Positions 33,600 to 45,689 are shown, counted from the first letter of the stretch. The stretch: 64,000 nucleotides of DNA from Amborella trichopoda (GCF_000471905.2 NW_006497083.1:2818838-2882837); one strand, 5' to 3'. A program made the numbers and translations. Notes: generated by a model from the letters alone, not told the origin.

Positions 33600-34330
33600 T
33601 AAGGGATGTAAAGTTTGAAATAGAGGTAGCCCCTGGTATTGCTCCCATTTCTAAAGCCCCTTACAAGATGGCCATAGCCTAGTTAAAAGAACTGAAAGAG
33701 CAATTGCAGGAACTATTGGATAAGGGGTTCATCCGACCTAATGTATCACCATGGGGCGCACCAGTCCTGTTTGTAAAGAAGAAGGATGGGTCTTTGAGGC
33801 TATGTATTGATTATAGACAGCTGAATCAGGTGACGGTGAAGAATAAGTGCCCCTTGCCTAGAATTCATGACTTGTTTGATCAACTTTAAGGGGCCCAAGT
33901 ATTTTCTAAGATTGACCTCCGGTCGAACTACCATCAATTGCAGGTTAAGGAAGAGGATGTTTCCAAAACCGTATTCAGGACCCAATATGGTCATTACGAA
34001 TTTTTGGTGATGCCATTTGGGTTAACCAATGCACCAGCTGTCTTAATGGATTTGATGAATCGAGTTTTTAGACCTTTCCTTGATGACTTCATGATGGTTT
34101 TTATTAATGACATTTTGGTGTATTTGAAGAATATGACTGAACATGAACAGCATCTAAGAATGGTCCTCTAGACCTTAAAGTTTGAGAAGTTATATGCCAA
34201 GTTAAGTAAGAGTGAATTTTGGCTCCCGAGCATGGCTTTCCTCGAGCATATTGTTTTCAAGGATGGGGTTACAGTTGACCCTTATAAAATCGAGGTTGTG
34301 CTTAAATGGGGAAGTCCACAGCTTTTTGGG
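33600..34330 (+). pseudogene. Tekay-type reverse transcriptase, degenerate
   Basis: Strong Ty3/Gypsy [54 protein letters not shown], then [34 protein letters not shown] and SEFWLPSMAFLEHIV. The catalytic YVDD-type box reads [10 protein letters not shown] near 34096-34125, so the first of the paired aspartates is asparagine. In-frame stops at about 33681, 33887 and 34170 occupy glutamine positions of the family (CAG/CAA to TAG/TAA). The protein family is beyond doubt; the gene is dead. Confidence 0.93.
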
Positions 34331-34379
34331 ACTAGCAGCTTATTACAGACGAGTTGTGGAAGGTTTCTCAAAGTAGCAC

Positions 34380-34923
34380 TTCCCCTTACCCGCCTAACCC
34401 ATAAGGAAGTAAAGGTTGTGTTGTCAGATGCCTGTGAGCAAAGCTTTCAAGAGCTGAAGACGAGACTGACTACGGCCCCGATACTGACTTTACCTGAAGG
34501 AAATGAAGATTTTGTAGCATATACTGATGCCTCACACAAAGGGCTTGGATGTGTGTTGATGTAGCGAGGCAAGGTCATAGCCTATGCCTCAGACAATTAA
34601 AGCCATATGAGCAAAATTATCCCATTCATGATTTGGAGCTTGCGGCAGTAGTTTTCGCCCTGAAAATTTGGAGGCATTATCTATATGGGACCCAGTTTAA
34701 AGTGTTCACTAACCATAAGAGCCTTAAGTATTTGTTTTCTCAAAACGAGTTGAACATGAGGCAAAGAAGATGGATGAACTTATTAAATGACTATAGCTAT
34801 AGCATCAACTACCACCCGGGAAAGACAAATGTTGTAGCAAACTCCTTGAGTAGGAGGCATGTGGTATCAGTGGCTCACATGATGGTCCGAGAGATGAAAT
34901 TATTGGAAAATGCAATAGAATGA
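34380..34923 (+). pseudogene. Tekay-type RNase H (RT_RNaseH), degenerate
   Basis: The domain reads FQELKTRLTTAPILTLPEGN, then [17 protein letters not shown] with the first catalytic [21 protein letters not shown] with the E-L-A motif, [20 protein letters not shown] with the D of T-D-H replaced by N, and the [18 protein letters not shown] tether. A stop at 34561 falls where the family has glutamine (L-M-Q-R-G-K). Confidence 0.9.
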
Positions 34924-34949
34924 CACCCGACTCAACCCCTTAGTGATGA

Positions 34950-36125
34950 GGTAGGAATGATTTCATGTATAAGGGTAGGGGCTCAGCTCTTTCAGCAGAT
35001 CCGAGTGACACAAAAAGGAGATCCTCAACGCATGAAGATTCTCGAGGAAATGAAATTGGAAAGAAAAGAGGACTGCGCTGTAGGCAGTGATGAATTGTTG
35101 AGATTTAAAGGTCGGATATGTGTTCCGAATGAAGAAAATGTAAAAAGGGCTATTCTAGAAAAAGCACACCACTCCCGTTATATGGTGCACCCAAGAAGCA
35201 CAAAAATATATCAAGACTTGAAAAGGGTCTTCTGGTGGAATGATATGAAGAAGGAAGTGGCACAGTTTGTCTCTAAGTGCTTGACATGTCAGCAAGTGAT
35301 AAGAAACATGTCGGTCTGTTACAGCCCTTACCCGTGCCAGAGTGGAAGTGGGAACACATCACCATGGACTTTGTATCTGGCCTGCCTAGATCAGGCATTG
35401 GGCACGATAGTGTTTGGGTCATTGTGGACCGATTAACTAAAGATGCTCATTTCTTACTGATCTGCACCACATATATCATGGATAAACTGGCACAACTATA
35501 TATCAAAGAGAGAGTGAGACTGCATGGACTACCTATTAGTATTGTGTCCGATAGGGACACTCTAGATTTACTTCAAGGTTTAGTCTGCAGTCGGCTTTGG
35601 GACCAAACTCACTTTTAATACTACTTTCCATCCCCAAACTGATGACCAGTCGGAAAGGACTATTCAGACCCTGGAAGATATATTGAGGGCTTGTATTGCA
35701 GATTTCAAAGGAAATTGGGATGATCATCTGCCTCTGATAGAGTTTGCTTAGAACAACAGTTTTCAGGCTAGTAGCTAGATGGGACCTTTCGAGGCACTAT
35801 ATGAGAGGAAGTGCATATCACCCATATGTTGGGATGAAGTCGGTGAAAAGAGACTATTAGGGCCATAGATTGTTCAGATAACATCAGAAAAGATTGCTTT
35901 AATTCGGGAAAGGCTCAAACCAGCCCAGAGTCGGCATAAGAGTTATGCCGACAATCAAATAAGAGATCTCGAATTTGAAGTGGGTGATCGAGTCTTTTTG
36001 AAAGTGTCGTCAACTAAGGGCATTATGAGAGTTGGCAACAAGGGAAAACTTAGTCCACGATTTATCGAATTTGAAATCTTAGAAAGAGTCGGAGCCATGA
36101 CATATCATGTCAGTAGGGCTGCATG
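34950..36125 (+). pseudogene. Tekay-type integrase, degenerate and 3'-truncated
   Basis: The zinc-binding HHCC region is in 34957-35320: AHHSRYMVHPRSTKIYQDLK ... CLTCQQV. The core follows with WEHITMDFVSGLPRS (first D), VSDRD (second D) and, after a small deletion and frameshift, [20 protein letters not shown] (catalytic E). The tail continues with RLKPAQSRHKSYADNQ, RDLEFEVGDRVFLKVS and GKLSPRFIEFEILERVGA. Homology ends near 36120, before the usual chromodomain, so the 3' end of pol is missing. The wording is closest to the Tekay/Del chromoviruses. Confidence 0.92.
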
Positions 36126-36440
36126 GGGGGTAGGTATGTGGATAACAATCTGACTTCCTCGGGATAAATATAGCTAAGGCTATACACATGCGAAGAGATG
36201 TAGATGAAGGATGTAACCCTACGAAGAGTAGTAAATGGGAGAGGCTTCATTGGGGATTAGGAGGGCCAGTGTGACTCCACGGGGATGATGAATATCAGTG
36301 TGCACGGAACTCTGACAAGTCAGAGCACGAATGAACCCCACCGTGGGTTGAAGGAAGGATGACACTAACTCTTTGGAGATGATGGGATGAGTACGACCCT
36401 TACATGCATCTAACCCCATTGGGGGTCTAGTTGGAGTTAT
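36126..36440. other. Junction between Tekay integrase and the following LTR
   Basis: Unrecognised. It contains loosely repeated words (GGATGTAACCCTACGAAG, GAGGCTTCATTGGGGATTAG, TGACTCCACGGGGATGATG) suggesting a degenerate unit of about 60 bp. No gene is supported. Confidence 0.35.
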
Positions 36441-36469
36441 GCGTATGGACCATTCGGCGCGCTGCGCAT

Positions 36470-37010
36470 TACAGCTTTAGGGTCTTGTAGCACGAACCAT
36501 GGCTATGCAATTTAAAGTCATACAGCTAGGACCATGCAATTTGCGGTTGTGCAACTAGACCTCCGCTATTGTTTAGGGTCGTATAGTTTGGACCATGGTG
36601 CTAAGCCTTTTAACGTCATGCAACCAGGACGTGCACTATGATTTAAGGTCACACAGCTGGACCATGGTCGTAAGTTTAAAGTCATGTGACAAGGACTTTG
36701 CAGTTTGAGGTCATACAACTAGACCTCCATTATAGTTTAAGGTCATGTAGTTTGGACTGTGGTGATACAGTTTCGAGTTGTGAGACAAGGACTATGACTA
36801 TGCAGTTTAGGGTCATGCAGCATGAACCGTGGCTGTGCAGTTTAAGGTCATGCGGCACAGACCGAGGCTGTGCAATTTAAGGTCATGCAGCACATACCGT
36901 GGCTGTGCAGTTTAAGGTCATGCAGCATGGACCGTGGCAATGCAGTTTGAGGTCATGCGGCACAGACCGTGGCTGTGCAGTTTAAGGTCATGGAGCACAG
37001 AGGCGTAGTG
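36470..37010 (+). repeat. 35-bp satellite, block 1
   Basis: The unit has the plan TTTAAGGTCATGCAGCA followed by ACCGTGGCTGTGCAG. Exact 35-bp steps start at 36806, 36841, 36876, 36911, 36946 and 36981. Older, more diverged units extend left to about 36470. The same unit in the same orientation occurs at 53,040-53,560. Confidence 0.88.
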
Positions 37011-37244
37011 AGAGAAGCAACTCCATGAGGAATAGAGTCATATCCAGAAACTGGGCTCGCTGTGGAGCGAGATTGTGGTGCTGAGAATGAACTTTCCGAG
37101 GATGTGGGAAGATGGACCGAAGGGGAGTGCCGAGGTATGCACGTGGCACTAAGTGTGGGGTAGCCCATGCATCAATAAGCCTAGGCAATGCATTGAGTCC
37201 CTTGGCGAAGCTTGCAGCAGTAGCTTATAGCAAATCGCGCGGTG

Positions 37245-37480
37245 TTAACTCTTTGATGAGGTTCTCGATAATAACCTCTTGACGAAACACTCGGTGAAGG
37301 TCTTGACGAGGTGCACAGCGATGATCCCCTAAACGAGGCACGCGGTGACAACCCGTGGAGGGAGCATGCGGTGATGACCCCAGGAGGGAGCACGAGGTGA
37401 TGACCCCAGGATGAAGTGCTCGGTGAAAGCCTTGATGGGGCGCGAGGCACTAGCCTCCTGACGCGAGGCACATGGCGATG
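37245..37480. repeat. Degenerate 30-40-bp minisatellite
   Basis: Repeated words of the type GCGGTGATGACCCC plus GGAGGGAGCAC (37330-37420) and GAGGCACNCGGTGA. They lie upstream of the TATA box of the surrounding LTR. The 191-codon minus-strand frame here (37756-37181) is carried by the repeat. Confidence 0.65.
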
Positions 37481-37590
37481 ATACTTCGGGTCTGGGGCTT
37501 GGCCTACTCGGTCTGGTCTTATCGCCATCATGAGCTGGGGACTGGAGTAGCATTCTGAGTTTGTCGGAGTTAGTCCTCGGCAATGCGGGG

Positions 37591-37598
37591 TATAAAAG
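37591..37598 (+). promoter_or_regulatory. LTR TATA box
   Basis: TATAAAAG follows a GC-rich GCGGGG and is followed by GGGGAGAAACCCC. This is the best core-promoter candidate of the 36,440-39,090 LTR. The hairpin-like CTGTTTTACCGAAGGGTAAAACAG region starts about 30 bp downstream. Confidence 0.5.
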
Positions 37599-39110
37599 GG
37601 GGAGAAACCCCACATTACTGTTTTACCGAAGGGTAAAACAGTAGAAGGGCTTTTTAAAGAGAGAGAGAGAAAGACAAAGCTCCTGGCGAGGGTTTTTTGG
37701 CGAGCACTTCCTAGCCAAGACTTGCAGGGATAGGTCCTTAGGGATTTTTCTGACAAACTTCAGGAGGTATGAAGCTTTGCAGCATGATTGCGAAGATTTT
37801 TTAGCAAGTGTCGAGGTTTTCTGAGCAAGGAAGAGGGTCTCTCGGGGGCTTGGCAGAATTTGTAAAGGTGCCTTGCCGGAGTTCGAGTGCTTCTTCGGTC
37901 ATTCTGCTATTGAAGGGGAGGTCGCAGAGAGTTCAGAGGGCTCTATCAGCTCTTTGGTGTTTGGAGGAGGAGAAGGGGTTTCATTGAGCTCACCGAAAAC
38001 TTAGTGGAATTTCGATGAGCTTTGGTGAACTGTTGAAGTGGAAAAACCGGGGCAACGGGCAATCCACAGGGTCTCAGGGAAGTCTTCTGGAGATTTCCAG
38101 TGGTTTTTCGCCAACTCCAGGAACGAGCAGCAGGCAGGGAAGGGGTTTTTTTTTATGTTTTCCATGATATTTCCAGCCATCGGAAAAGGGGAAAAACAGG
38201 GCCAGATGGGAGGTTCCCTTTGGGCATAAAAGTGTTTCTGACCAGGAGAAGCCATGTCAGTAGGGGAAAGAACAGGGCCTGGTAGAGATTCCTAGGGGTT
38301 GGAGGTGTGTTTCCTGCGAATACCCAAAGGATTGCGGGGAGGGTGAAAGGTCGCAAGAAGGTGGATCGTCAGCGAGGGGTGACGATTGAGGGAACCGAAG
38401 AGGGGTCAATGCCCCCAGGAGGGAACTGGGGTGCTTCAAAGTCACACATGTCGTATGCGGGCACCGCCTTTGTACGTCCTTGGGTCATACGCAGTGATAG
38501 CCACATTTGGGGATATGAGGCTCGCGGCGATAGTCTCGCGCGGCGTTAGCCTTCCCGTGTTTATGATAGGATGCGGCATTGGGTTGCGCACGGTGATGAC
38601 TTCTGACGGCGATGTCTTGCGGGGGTCAAAAGTGCTGGCAAGCGGGGAGGCCTTGTCGTCCCGGTGTGTTGGGAGTCAAGTCCTCCAGCACAACCGTGAA
38701 GTCCATATTGTTCTGTGGAAGGGCGTCCACTATGAACAACGTATGCTCTCCATCGTAGGCCAGTTCCTTGCCAGAGAAGTCTGCCTTGTATATTTGATAT
38801 ACTCGTCAGATGAGTTCATGGGGCAGGCACTTCTTTGATGAGTTTGTTTCTTCTATATGGGGACGACTTTCTCTTAGCCTGTAACCATCCTCTTATCCTC
38901 AGATGCAAGAGCAATGTCGTTGGTTTTGGTTTGTAACCGTCCTCTTATCCTCAGATGTGAGAGCTTTACAACTTCCTTGATAATGGGCCTTCATTGTAAC
39001 TTGCAACTTTTTCTAATTCAATGAAAGAAATGAATTTCCTTTGAGTTTGCTTGATGTTTCTCATCTTCATTCCTATTGTTTTGTTTCTCACACCGCACTT
39101 TATTGCCATG

Positions 39111-39500
39111 TTAGGGATAATACTTCTTTAAATATCGCCCATTGATAGGGAGCATCGCCTCTTCTCCATCAGAGTTCATCAGTACATGGGCCCCACTCAG
39201 TGTAACCTTCTTGATTACGAATGGACCCTCCCACTTAGGTTCAAACTTTTCTTTGCGGCGCCTATGCATGACGATCGATCTCTTGACTGCTAGGACTAGG
39301 TGCCCACGAGCGAATGAACAAACCTTGACAGACTTGTCAAAGGCTCTCTTGATTCTTCCTTGATTGAGCTCTAGGTGGGTTCGAGACTTACTCAGGCTGG
39401 CTTGTGTGGGGCGCCCTCTTAGATCACGAAGAAAGCCCCCCAACTGCTTGAGCTGGTTCGGAATTGCCTCCCTTGATATGTAATCCTCCTGTTTTTCTAC
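39111..39500 (-). pseudogene. Tat/Ogre-type integrase C-terminus
   Basis: The minus-strand frame 39443-39111 reads as the end of a Tat-type pol: NQGRIKRAFDKSVKV, ARGHLVLAVKRSIVMHRR, EKFEPKWEGPFVIKKV and INGRYLKKYYP followed by a stop. The pattern F-D-K-x-V, G-x-L-V-L, K-F-x-P-x-W-E-G-P-[FY]-V-[IV]-K-[KR]-V and K-K-Y-[YH]-P is characteristic. The frame is open further upstream to about 39500, but the rest of the integrase and the RT are absent. Confidence 0.75.
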
Positions 39501-41510
39501 ACAACACTTTTATGGTTAATTTGTAAGACAAGTGGGTCGAAAATACCCACTCTTGTCTTAGGGTAATGCACGTTCATGGCAGAGGTGATGAAGGGCAAGG
39601 TTAGATGAAAGATAGAAAGGATAAGAGAACTCGACAGAGGGGTGAGACTAGCATAACGGCCAGAAGTTTCCGACTCGGAGTGGTAGCAAGACGGGCATGC
39701 TTCAAGGTCCAGCACGACAGCAATACTACTTGAAACCGAGGTCGGCATGATGGTGCTAATCTAAGCCTACCCTCAGTCAAGTGAGAAGAGAAAGGGGTGA
39801 AGAGAAGAGGGCGAGGCGGTAAGTCCAGATGTCAATAAGCATCGCGGTTTACAACGCGAGGAGGCGACACATCCTTTGTGGATGGCGATTTCTCCTAACA
39901 AGGTGCACATCGATGGGTTCTCTTAGGTTGCATGGCGATAGGCATGGGACGCAGGGAGAATAACGATAAGCACCAGACACACGGAGGAAGCTCGCGGACG
40001 GCGATGGGTGTTTTCAGGGCCTCTAGCGGGCGGTGATAGGTATCGTCGTCTACGATAGATGTGCAGCAAAGGAAGACTACTGTAGGCGACAACACACTTC
40101 GCCATCTAGGTTCTTCACCAAGAAGCCAAAGCTACGTCTGTGAGAGGTAATGGGCAGCGCCGTCTACAGACTTCATTGAGAGAAAAAGACATACGAGAAA
40201 GAGGGTAAGAAGACTCGCGCATGGTGCTATCATTGCCATGCGCGACCAATGAGACCAAGGGAGAGGCATGCACGGCATTGCCACTGTCGTGCACGACTTC
40301 TGCGAGGGACTCAGACGAAGAAGAGGGAGAAGAAAGGGGAGAAGGGAGAGAGGGGAAGAAAAGAAAAAGAAGAGAGAGAAGATTTACTTCAACCCTAGGG
40401 GTACCGATCAAAAGTTTCTCTCACCTCATCCTCTCTCTCAAGTGTAACGTCACAATGGTAAGAAAGAGAAACTTGTATTAAGTGAAAATTCTCTCTTGTG
40501 TGTGTATGTGTCTGCCTCTTCTTTATTTTCAGCGTACAATGATGGTACGTATATATAAAAGTGTGCCCCAAACATGGGTGGATGATCAAAAGTAACCCTA
40601 ATTGTTGGAAATTAAGATTAAGTTGAATTAAAAAATAGGGTGAAAATGATAGATTTGCCCCTTCCTAACAAGATGTGAAATTCCATAACAGTTCCTATGT
40701 TGCCTAGAATTTGTGTGTTCCTGCATGGCTAAACCGAGGTCGTTCTGATGCCCGGTTGATCGTAAGATGATCGTTTTCTTGTAGGGCTCAGCACGGCGAT
40801 CGATTTGATATCGACTTCGAGCCATGGATCGTGCTTTTGGTGCACGATCATATGACTTGAAATTTGAATAGATCTTGAAACTTTGGATCGATAGTGTGTT
40901 TGTTTCTTGATGTTTTTATGTGTTTTCTTCGCCGAATCACACTGAGCATGCCGCTACGATCACGCGGCACCAAACGCAACTCGATTTCGTGCCCGAATGA
41001 AGATTTTGCAAGTTTGGAATTTTGGTCGGAATCAAGGATTCCGGCTATGAAATTTGCAGTCTATTCATCGGCTTTGTTTGCAGAATCCGACTGTTCATCA
41101 TGTACAAGGCTCGGGTCAGAGATGGCCCAATGCCTTATGCCCATAAGGTCTCGGGCACGACGCCACTCGAGTGAGGCACGACACTGTTAAATTTCCTATA
41201 CTTTTTTCACGGATAAGCAATTTCTCTCTAGCTTTTCTTCGCACTCGGGTATCGTCACGAGGAGTGCTACATAGCGAATCGCTCGTCTTGACTAAACGAA
41301 TATGCTCACCAAATTTGAGCAAGATCCGACGTGGGACGGCCGAGATATGAGCGTTAAAAGTCACTGGTCGTGACAGTCTCTTTAATGGTGTAGTGTTGCA
41401 GGGTGGCCACAAGGGAATAGCATGTGGCTCCTCCTGTTTCACTCTTTCTCCTACAACTTCTTCCTGAAGTGTCCGTTTGAGCTGAAACTTGAGCCCTGAG
41501 GGTTTTCGAC
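39501..41510 (-). mobile_element. Divergent LTR-like segment (D)
   Basis: On the minus strand the promoter neighbourhood resembles LTRs B and C: CCACCCATGTTTGGGG then TTTTATATATACG (around 40545-40580), followed by a CT-rich transcribed stretch and a degenerate GCGATGG/GCGGACGGCGATGG repeat region at 39850-40070. The upstream part (40600-41500) has the same general layout as the U3 of B, but I cannot align it confidently. No PBS was found at its low end. Confidence 0.35.
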
Positions 41511-41799
41511 CGTATCAGAGCCAATTGTGGTGGTCCCACAGCAATTTCAGATACTGAAAAAATGTAACTCTAGTTATAGGGGTTCGTTGCAGGGTGCTAG
41601 AGGCCAATTCTGTCGGAACTGTTTCTTAGTCTGCACTGCATTAGACATGTCGGAATGCGATGAAACTTGGGAAGAGACTCTTGAGAGACCTCATGAAGAT
41701 CTTGGCCAGTTTTGGGGTTGTTCTAAGACTGTCGAAATTTCCACTACTTGCTAGGCCTTTATTGACCGGGGGCCCATGTTGATGAGAAATACCTTCCAA

Positions 41800-43422
41800 C
41801 ACATGTCACTATCTCAACTGCACAACATATTTCAAATGGAATGTCTCCATTCTAGTGAGCTTTTGAAGGGCCAAAATAGGTTCAAACGCTTTCCAACTAC
41901 CTCCATTTGATAGATATGTGTTAGTGTAAAATTTGCTTTAGAACCGTCTCCAAATTTCCAATGGATCGAAAGTAACGACTCCGTTTATGATAGGACATCA
42001 CTATCTGAAATTGCAGGAAATGTGAATTGTGATACTGAAATTTGGTACTATGATACTGAAAATGCGATACTGTGATACTGTTAATGTCATACTGTGATAC
42101 TAATACTGTCATACTATGATACAGATACTGTCATACTGAGATACTGATACTATTGTACTGTGGTACTGAAACTATGACACTGACCACTACACAATGGGCC
42201 ACCCATTGGTAGTGGGTACTGTTATATTGCTTTACACTATGATACTCATACTGTAAGCCATACTGATGCTGACCATTACGCAAATGGGCCACCCATAGGT
42301 AGTGGGTACTGTGATATTGCTTTATACTGTGTTATAATGTGACACTGACCACTACGCAATGGGATACCCATTGGTAGTTAGATATTGTTATGTCGGCAAT
42401 TGATTGACTTGACCTCGACACTAATGATAGAACTAGGGTCGGGAGGTGAAATTGGATAATAGGGTGGGTCGCTCCCCCCCAAATGTTATGGGCACTACGT
42501 ATTGGAATACTCAATGGTAGTGTAACGCTATCTCGCCAGAAGGGCATAATGAGAGGGTCGAAGGCCACTGCCTATCGAAAACCCCAAAGCACACTGGGGG
42601 CGTGCGTGTGTATGTGAGGACATTATGAAGTGGGACACCCACTTGTCATTGTCCTTCCTCTTGAATGAAGGTCGAGGTTCAAGCTACAGGATTGGCTTGA
42701 CTTGACTTGATCGATGGAACTTTTATTTCAAGAGTAGGCTTCTCTAGCTTTTATTGTGTGAAACTGTAATCTGTCAGCTTTACTGTTCTGTTTAAGATGA
42801 AATGATTTATGACTTATGCATTGTATGTTCCTGATAAATTGACTGCATTTATTCTTATACTGTTAAAGTACTGAAGGGAAAAATAGAGAAAATTTTCTTA
42901 ATATCTCTATAAATTAGTGAGCACTATCATCTGTTATCACCATTTATAAAGTTGGAATGTAATGGTGAAGATTTGCTTACTGGGCTGTTAGCTCATTCCG
43001 TTTCATTCCCATGATTGTAAAGTGATAGCCTTTGACCTGAAGACCAAGTAGCTGATCTGTGTGTTGGGCAGGTGAATCTTGAAGTCTAGTGGAGTTGCTT
43101 AGAAGCTTTTTATAGTATGTATTGGTGGCTATGCCACTATGATGTTTCATGTAACTCTGTAATTTTTGTTGGACAATAGTGCCTTAAATCGATTGTAAAG
43201 AATTTTGGTGAATGAATGTGTAAATGGATATGACTTTGCTTTGAATTTAAGTGTTGTCTTGATGAATGGATTTTAGTTTTATTTTGTGGTTTGCTCTTGA
43301 TTCCGTCTCTATATGTGTTGGGCCACTCGCACCTGATTGGCGTTCTCCATCTCATGTCGCGGTCCCACACTCTACCACCCTCTGGCATGTATGGTGTGGG
43401 GTCAAGGGGTGGGGTTGTGACA
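41800..43422 (+). mobile_element. Tekay-type LTR, plus orientation (5'-truncated)
   Basis: This segment is the reverse complement of about 58,830-57,261: they share TCTCAACTGCACAACA, GAGCTTTTGAAGGG(C/T)CAAAA, AACGCTTTCCAAC and ATCGATTGTAAAGAATTTTG. The other copy is followed by a Tekay PBS and gag, which identifies the family. It ends GGGTTGTGACA at 43422. The left end is lost near 41800. The 155-codon antisense frame at 43604-43137 is partly conserved in the other copy simply because both are LTRs. Confidence 0.78.
42025..42190. repeat. GATACTGT-type microsatellite in the Tekay LTR
   Basis: The words GATACTG and CATACTGTGATACT repeat irregularly every 10-12 bp. The counterpart on the opposite strand is at about 58,385-58,600 in the other LTR copy, so the tract is an inherited part of this LTR. 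Confidence 0.78.
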
Positions 43423-43429
43423 GTAGTAA

Positions 43430-44170
43430 GGCAGAAGAAGGGGTTCTCCTCTTGAGAGGAAGAATATTTACTGCTCTTTTCTTCTTTGCTATTAAGTCGA
43501 TCTTTCAGCATCCTGGTCTCCTGACCCCATATCCGGGGTTGACTGTTATTTCCCTTATGGCCAAGTAGAACTGCCCCCAAGCGAAGACGAGCAAATATAT
43601 GCACACATTTGACCTACGATTGGGTCGTTGATTGTGTGCTCTTTGAGGGATGGCATTTGAGCTGCCCCGAGGTGAGTGAATAGTATGCAATGCAATTGGA
43701 GTGGTTTAAGAGCCACTCTTGATAGTGGGTCTAGGTTCCAAGAGACCCAAAGTGTGCGAGAGACTCGGGTGGCCTTTTTCTTACCTCGAGATGATGAGTC
43801 AATGGCTAGGCCGTTTGGTGTAGTGGGTGTGAAAGTGTGTCAATTGACCTTGTGGTCCTTCGACTGAGATGGGCCAGCGATTGAACCGTCGGTTTAGGGT
43901 GTGTGAGATGCGATGCCGAGACGGGTGGCACGTGTGTGGAAAGAAGAGTTGAGGGTGACCTTCTTAGAACCCACAGAAGCAACGGCTTTAGAAGAGCTGA
44001 TTGCGAGAAAAGGGGGAGTGGCTTTAAGGCCACTCTTAGACATGAGATGGGTGAAAGGTCCACCAGTAGCTAGGTGAGTGGTTTTAGAACCACCTATGCA
44101 TTTGGTGACAACGAACTGACCATTGGTGCTGGTAGAGGGGGAGTACGAAGTTTGAGGGCCCCTTCTCACC
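43430..44170 (-). pseudogene. Leader ORF remnant of the LTR A/B/C family
   Basis: The minus-strand frame 44346-43894 continues in broken pieces to about 43430. It contains CIGGSKTTHLATGG, VSWNLDPLSRVALKP and THLGAAQMPSL, counterparts of GSKTT, VSWDPDPLKVV and QLGAVRRLYL in the plus-strand element at 28,766-29,120. It stops at the end of the Tekay LTR (43422). The product and function are unknown. Confidence 0.45.
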
Positions 44171-44173
44171 TCA

Positions 44174-44600
44174 GGTTGGGCTGTAGCCCAAGTGCAAGCA
44201 GTTTGGTCGCTTCGCAAAAGGTGAGGACCACGTGCGTATGTGCACGTGTGCTTATACTGCAGATAGAAAGCAACAAAAAGAGAAATTTTAATCAACAAAG
44301 AAGGGCTTGAACACCTACCTTGCCGTTTTGGGTTCGGGGGACGCATCCAGGCGATTCACCCTCTTATATCATTTTGAAAGCCCTTTGGTTATCCTTGTAG
44401 CGTGGTTTGAATTCGACTCCCTTGCTTCCCTGTGCAACACTTGGATTCATATACTAAAAATAGCCTTCAGGGTATATGTGAGTGAGAGTGTGTGAGTGTG
44501 AGTGAGAGTGTCATATGAGTGTGTAATGTAAGTGTGTGTGATGCAAGTGTGTGAGTGAGTGTGTGAGAGGTTTATGGGATAAATTGAGCAGGGGCTCAAT
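44174..44600 (-). mobile_element. LTR E fragment (3' end of an A/B/C-family LTR)
   Basis: It shares with LTR C (48490-48950) the words CATGTGCTT/CACGTGTGCTT, AAGGGCTTGA(A/G)CACCTACC, CCCT(T/C)(T/C)GGTT(A/G)TCCTTG and CACTAAAAATGGCC/ACTAAAAATAGCC, then a GTGAGTGTG microsatellite (44478-44570). The rest of the LTR and the PBS are missing. Confidence 0.6.
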
Positions 44601-44829
44601 TTAAAAACATGATTATCCCCATGGAGTTGTACCAAACATACTCTGCTCATTCAACTTTCATGAAACCCCATGGATAATATCATGCTTAGCGTACCATAAG
44701 AACCCTTGATGACATACCATCCCCAGTGGTCCATCAAATCCCAAAAGGATTATCACCTCCAATGAGCCATCACCTTGAAAGACTCACCATCCCCAGTGGA
44801 CTACTACTAACCATATACACAGATGGACC
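44601..44829 (-). other. Short internal sequence after LTR B
   Basis: On the minus strand this follows the LTR B primer site. It contains repeated ATCCCCAGTGG(A/T)C words (plus strand, 44720 and 44790) similar to part of the PBS itself. No coding frame is recognised. Confidence 0.35.
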
Positions 44830-44847
44830 ACCCCAGTGGAGTTGCCA
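44830..44847 (-). other. Primer-binding site after LTR B
   Basis: On the minus strand this reads TGGCAACTCCACTGGGGT, two bases beyond the end of LTR B. It differs from the LTR A site by only a few bases. Confidence 0.65.
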
Positions 44848-45689
44848 GTTGGTCGGGGCCTGGTTTTTTCCTCTCTTGGCGGAGAACTCAAACAACCGCG
44901 AAGGGCCTCACGCTCTTTGACGGTTTAGGCATGTGCATGTGCTCTTCTTAATGCGGATAGGAACCAACAACGAGAGAGATTTTATCGACAAGAGCGTGTT
45001 TGCGCCTACCTTGTCGTTTGGGGATTCAAGGATACGCCTGGGCAGTTGCCCTCTTAGAATAATTACGCAATCCTCCGGCTGTATGCTAGCATGGTTTGGA
45101 CACGAAATCTCCTCAAACTTCAACGCGTCATCTCTTTCTTTTCCCTTGAAACTTGCAATGCGAATTCAAATGGCACTCTTCTATTATGGTTCACTCGAGT
45201 GGGGTTGGCTAGCAAAAGAAGAATGAAGAAGAAGGGATAACAAATACCCTTTTATCTGCTCAAACAATACAAAACTTGACGATCAAAGTAACTAAAGAAT
45301 CGAAACTCTCTTAACTACCAACTCAGGATGACTCCACCCGAGTGAGTGAGAGCAAGAGCATTTATATCTCTTGCAACTCGACTTGACTATACGGAGAGGA
45401 AGTTAGAGTGGAAATCTAAGTGTTCAAACACTTACAATGTCTTTGAGAAGTATCAAGTCGAGTGTATGACAGATAGAAGGATACTTACCGATGCACAAAA
45501 AAGGGAAATGAGCAAATGATGTAAGGCAGAACTGTATCAGCGCAAAGGCTGAACATGAGTGTAAGCTCAAAGGGGACAAGAGGGTGGAAACGGCTGGAAG
45601 ACAGAGCCGTAAGATGCTGGAGTTGCAAGTAGTTAGGGACTCATGTGCAGTAGGACGAAGAATAGGAAGAAAGGATGGAAGCACGCATT

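Larger units (their letters stand above)
36440..39090 (+). mobile_element. Probable plus-strand LTR containing two satellites
   Basis: The layout fits a long LTR: a 35-bp satellite in the U3 part, TATAAAAG at 37591-37598 preceded by GCGGGG, then an untranslated stretch. At the end comes a tail with AATTCAATGAAAGAAATGAA (39017-39036) ahead of TTTCTCACA (about 39083-39091). No second copy of the whole LTR is in the window. The 35-bp satellite recurs at 53,040-53,560. Boundaries are approximate. Confidence 0.45.

Noticed and set aside
36470..37010. CRISPR-like array
   Set aside because: The 35-bp units are contiguous with no unique spacers, in a plant LTR context.
37181..37756. 191-codon minus-strand frame
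   Set aside because: Runs through a minisatellite antisense to an LTR promoter; no recognisable domain.
41505..41525. GTATCAGAGCC resembling an initiator-Met primer-binding site
   Set aside because: No LTR end in the right orientation precedes it, and no gag follows; probably chance or a very old scrap.
43137..43604. 155-codon frame partly conserved at 57307-57504
   Set aside because: The conservation is explained by both lying in the same Tekay LTR family, antisense to the LTR.
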